DNA of 16,642 bases from Muribaculaceae bacterium (GTDB lineage: Bacteria > Bacteroidota > Bacteroidia > Bacteroidales > Muribaculaceae). A model generated the notes under the pieces. The model was not told the DNA's origin. It saw nothing but the letters and a program-made list of their open reading frames with translations, and searched no databases. This document shows positions 13,796 to 16,642 of the stretch, piece by piece; positions within the stretch are counted from its first letter, which is position 1, and each line of letters begins with the position of its first letter. The DNA lies in contig JAFLTK010000241.1 in NCBI GenBank assembly GCA_022511505.1, forward strand, positions 1 through 16,642, read 5' to 3'. The translations under genes and the position numbers were made by a program.

Positions 13796-15199
13796 TTAAT
13801 CTTCTCCGGTACCGTCGAAACAATGGGTACAGATTTGGCATTTTGGAAGGCCGATTGACTCGACAACGTTCTCGATAGAACTGAATTTCAGCGATGTTAT
13901 ATCGAGAATTTCACGGATGCGTTCAACCATGCGACAGTATTCGGGCGAGCCGGTGGTGCTGTAGGCCTCGAGATTCTTGTCGGGAGAGCCTTCAAACTCG
14001 GCGATGACACGGCGCGAGATGAGTTCGAGGTCGCTTTTGGAGGCTGTGAAGTTCAGGTAACGACACGAATAAATGAGAGGCGGGCAACTTATTCTCATGT
14101 GTACCTCCTTGGCACCACAGTCGCGGATATCCTTGACGTTGTCACGCAACTGGGTACCGCGCACGATGGAATCGTCACAGAACAGGACTCGCTTGTCACG
14201 CAATAACGCTGCGTTGGGTATAAGTTTCATTTTGGCGACGAGTTCGCGGCGCTCCTGAGTGCTGGGAGTGAAACTGCGAGGCCAGGTGGGCGTATACTTT
14301 ACGATTCCGCGCAAATAGGGAACCTGCATGCCCTGGGCATAACCGAGAGCCATACCGATACCCGAGTCGGGAATTGCACTGACAAAGTCGACTTTTGAGT
14401 CATCTTCGCGTCCCATATTGTATCCGGCCCGGAAGCGCATCCGGTCAACGTTGCTTCCCTCATATTCACAGGGGGGATAACCATAGTAAATCCACAGGAA
14501 CGAGCAGATTTGCATCTTCTTTCCGGGTGCCTTTAGTTGCTTGAGGCCGTCGGGAGTGATTTCGACAATCTCGCCGGGACCTACGTTATACTCGATTTCA
14601 TAGCCCAAGTTGGGGAAGGCGCTGCTCTCGGTGCTGGCGGCACGTGCGCCATCTTTCCGGCCGATTATGATTGGGGTGCGGCCCATGCGGTCGCGGGCGG
14701 CAATCACTCGCCCTTCAAGCAGCAAGAGCATCGAGCATGAGCCGTTGACACGGCGATAGACATTCTCGATACCACTGACAATATCCTCGCCCTCGCTGAT
14801 GAGGGCTGCAATCATCTCGGTCGGATTGATGATGTCATAACTGTGTTCACAGAAGTGATGCCCCTTGGCAAGAAGTTCTTTCTCGAGCTCGTTGATATTG
14901 TTGATGCGCGCAACTGTGACAATGGCAAATTTGCCCAAGTGGCAGTTGACAATGATAGGCTGAGCGTCGGTGTCGCTGATTACGCCAATACCACAATTGC
15001 CGCTGAAATCTTTCAAGTCGCCTTCAAACTTGGTGCGGAAATAGGTGTTCTCGATGTTGTGAATCGAGCGAGTGAAAATCTTGTTGCTGCATGTTGCCAT
15101 GCCGGCACGTTTGGTCCCGAGGTGGGAGTTGTAGTCAACGCCATAGAAGAGTTCGTTGACACAGTCATCCTTTTTAGTTACTCCAAAGAAACCGCCCAT
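13796..15199 (-). CDS. PurF-like amidophosphoribosyltransferase paralog with degenerate glutaminase site
   Basis: The 467-residue protein aligns end to end with PurF, which makes phosphoribosylamine from PRPP and glutamine. The phosphoribosyltransferase half is intact: the PRPP loop CDDSIVRGT (341-349) and GYPPCEYEGSNVDRMR are kept. Cys232, Cys379, Cys457 and Cys460 correspond to the iron-sulfur ligands of the Bacillus-type enzyme. The glutaminase half lacks its chemistry. The protein starts Met-Gly-Gly-Phe-Phe-Gly instead of Met-Cys-Gly. The arginine of the G-x-R-Y motif is lost (GIGVIS, 70-75). The HNGN motif reads ARINN (97-101). The SDTE motif reads NPTE (125-128). It may use free ammonia, receive it from a partner, or be regulatory. 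A canonical purF presumably exists elsewhere. It lies 129 bases after purL on the same strand. Confidence 0.85.
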   Translation of the reverse strand: MGGFFGVTKKDDCVNELFYGVDYNSHLGTKRAGMATCSNKIFTRSIHNIENTYFRTKFEGDLKDFSGNCGIGVISDTDAQPIIVNCHLGKFAIVTVARINNINELEKELLAKGHHFCEHSYDIINPTEMIAALISEGEDIVSGIENVYRRVNGSCSMLLLLEGRVIAARDRMGRTPIIIGRKDGARAASTESSAFPNLGYEIEYNVGPGEIVEITPDGLKQLKAPGKKMQICSFLWIYYGYPPCEYEGSNVDRMRFRAGYNMGREDDSKVDFVSAIPDSGIGMALGYAQGMQVPYLRGIVKYTPTWPRSFTPSTQERRELVAKMKLIPNAALLRDKRVLFCDDSIVRGTQLRDNVKDIRDCGAKEVHMRISCPPLIYSCRYLNFTASKSDLELISRRVIAEFEGSPDKNLEAYSTTGSPEYCRMVERIREILDITSLKFSSIENVVESIGLPKCQICTHCFDGTGED

Positions 15200-15233
15200 A
15201 TTGGTGTATATTTTTATAGATTGATGAATAAAA

Positions 15234-15321
15234 GACGGTGGAAACCATCGATTAGAGGATATTGCATTGATGTAAGCATAATGTGATGAATAGTTTTCCT
15301 CAGATTTAGATTTCCACCGTC
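15234..15321 (-). other. Structured element between purL and the PurF-like gene
   Basis: On the minus strand GACGGTGGAAA (15321-15311) and TTTCCACCGTC (15244-15234) are perfect 11-base reverse complements separated by 66 bases. A nested GAGGA/TCCTC pair lies inside. The 5' arm starts 7 bases after the purL stop, and the 3' arm is followed directly by TTTT. It could be a long-loop terminator, an attenuator or a folded leader for the downstream gene. No known riboswitch consensus was recognised. Confidence 0.45.
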
Positions 15322-15328
15322 GAGTGTC

Positions 15329-16642
15329 TTATTTTTGCTTGGTTTTGTTTTCTATCCAGCATCGGGCGTTGATAAACGCGTCGACCCAGGGGGTTACCTC
15401 ATGTCGCTTGCCGGCGGGGTAGTAGGCCCACTGCCAGGGGAAGATGGCGCGCTCGAGGTGTGGCATCATTGCCAGATGTCGACCGTCGGCCGAGCATAGG
15501 GCGGCGACGCCCGAGGGAGAACCGTTGGGGTTGCCGGGATAGGTGGTGTAGTTGTATTTCATCGCCACGTTGTAGGCGTCGCGCGGCATCGGCATCTTGA
15601 AGCGACCCTCGCCGTGGGCTACCCAGATGCCGAGTTTGCTGCCGGCCAGGCTGCCGAGCATCACCGAGTTGGTTTCGGGAATATTGACGCTGACAAACTG
15701 TGACTCAAACTTATGGCTGATGTTATGGTCCATTGAGGTTGGCTTTTCGTGCTCGGGGTTGATGAGGTTGAGTTCAATCATCAACTGACAGCCGTTGCAC
15801 ACGCCGAGCGAGAGCGTGTCCTCGCGCTTATAGAATCGCTTGAGGGCGCTGCTGGCGTTTTCGTTCCACTTGAATCCGCTTGCCCAGCCTTTGGCCGAGC
15901 CAAGCACGTCGCTGTTTGAGAAACCGCCGCAGAACACAATCATATTGACATCGTCGAGAGTCTCGCGGCCACTCATCAAGTCGGTCATGTGGACATCCTT
16001 GACGTCAAAGCCGGCCAGATAGAGCGAGTAGGCCATTTCGCGGTCGCCGTTGACACCTTTCTCGCGGATGATGGCCGCTTTGATACCCGAGGGGGCGTGG
16101 CGGTCGAGCGTCAAGCCGCGAGTTGCCAGTTTGCCGTCAAACTCCTTGGCAAAAGCAATCTTAAGCGGCTGGCGCTTGTAGTTGTGGTAGCGTTGCTCGG
16201 CACATGCTTCGCCCGACTGAACCGAGTCCATCAAGAACGACGTGTGCATCCAGACGTCGCGCAAGTGGTCGATGGGGAGCAGACGGTCGGCGCCCTTGTG
16301 GGTCACCATGACGGCGCGCTCCTTGATGGGGGCGCCGAGAGAGCGATAGACGGCGCCGGCACGGTCGAGAATGTCGGTGACGGTCTTGAGACGCGCGTCG
16401 GCTACCTGAACAACCAGCGCCGGGTTCTCGGCAAAAAGTATCTTAATCAAATCCTCCTCGCCGGCGTTGACAAAGGCGTCGGTATCGATAGCAAGACCGC
16501 CGGCGGTGTTGGCAAATGTCATCTCGAGAAGCGTGGTAACAAGACCGCCGGCCGAGACGTCGTGGGCTGCCAGAAGAAGATTGCGACCAACGAGTTTCTG
16601 AACGGCTTCAAACGTAGCCTTAAAGCGGTCAACGTCGACAAC
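15329..16642 (-). CDS. purL: Phosphoribosylformylglycinamidine synthase, C-terminal part (partial)
   Basis: The frame runs open to the right window edge, so only the last 437 residues are seen and the start is outside. The visible part begins in the second ATP-grasp-like/AIRS C-terminal domain (LLLAAHDVSAGGLVTTLLEM, the conserved HD-x-S-x-GGL motif). It continues into the fused glutamine amidotransferase domain (about 187-437 of this fragment): FCGGFSNSDVLGSAKGWA, the nucleophile Cys282 in LGVCNGCQ, then HGEGR, and finally the His395/Glu397 pair in MMPHLERAIFPW. The enzyme converts FGAR to FGAM using ATP and glutamine in step 4 of purine synthesis. The fused amidotransferase marks it as the long single-chain type. 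The glutaminase site here is intact, unlike in the downstream PurF-like protein. Confidence 0.95.
   Translation of the reverse strand, partial: VVDVDRFKATFEAVQKLVGRNLLLAAHDVSAGGLVTTLLEMTFANTAGGLAIDTDAFVNAGEEDLIKILFAENPALVVQVADARLKTVTDILDRAGAVYRSLGAPIKERAVMVTHKGADRLLPIDHLRDVWMHTSFLMDSVQSGEACAEQRYHNYKRQPLKIAFAKEFDGKLATRGLTLDRHAPSGIKAAIIREKGVNGDREMAYSLYLAGFDVKDVHMTDLMSGRETLDDVNMIVFCGGFSNSDVLGSAKGWASGFKWNENASSALKRFYKREDTLSLGVCNGCQLMIELNLINPEHEKPTSMDHNISHKFESQFVSVNIPETNSVMLGSLAGSKLGIWVAHGEGRFKMPMPRDAYNVAMKYNYTTYPGNPNGSPSGVAALCSADGRHLAMMPHLERAIFPWQWAYYPAGKRHEVTPWVDAFINARCWIENKTKQK

Noticed and set aside
14843..15286. 147-residue plus-strand open frame opposite the PurF-like gene
   Set aside because: It is antisense to a full-length PurF homolog and to the inverted-repeat gap. 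No domain is seen.

Overview
The window looks like chromosomal DNA of a Bacteroidales bacterium. A gut Muribaculaceae-type organism is my best guess, but the family is inferred and not proven. Support comes from Bacteroidetes-style promoters (TTTG about 20 bases upstream of TAnnTTTG), a near absence of Shine-Dalgarno sites, a membrane TPR/helix-turn-helix protein of a type common in this order, a TonB-receptor-type N-terminal domain protein, and a second, odd PurF-like protein of a kind I recall from Bacteroides. Most genes lie on the minus strand. There are no tRNA, rRNA, CRISPR or insertion-sequence signals, and no gene-free stretch exceeds 300 bases.

Layout from the left. (1) 59-2653, minus: a tightly overlapping three-gene operon of a stand-alone amino-acid-type adenylation enzyme, a GNAT acyltransferase and an alpha/beta-hydrolase, probably a small-molecule pathway continuing past the left edge. 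(2) 2840-6173, minus and visibly AT-rich: a small outer-membrane beta-barrel protein and a secreted protein with a carboxypeptidase-regulatory-like domain, downstream of a gene for a membrane TPR protein with a cytoplasmic helix-turn-helix-like tail. A clear promoter with a perfect inverted repeat just upstream of it lies between the regulator and the barrel gene. (3) 6316-7464, minus: a SEC-C zinc-motif protein. (4) 7708-8711, plus: a Yip1-like membrane protein translationally coupled to smpB (ribosome rescue). smpB runs tail-to-tail into a THUMP-like/PG_1098-type methyltransferase (8708-9883, minus) with interlocked stop codons. (5) 9971-13652, minus: etfB-etfA-acyl-CoA dehydrogenase, an electron-transfer flavoprotein operon with a recognisable promoter in front and a strong hairpin terminator behind. 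(6) 13796-16642, minus: a PurF-like protein whose glutaminase site is destroyed although its PRPP site and iron-sulfur cysteines are kept, preceded by the C-terminal part of purL. The gap between them carries an 11-bp inverted repeat followed by a T-run.

Regions 3-6 are mostly housekeeping or core metabolism. Regions 1 and 2 look accessory. The most unusual items are the glutaminase-dead PurF paralog next to purL, the orphan adenylation operon, and the regulator/barrel pair with its palindromic site.
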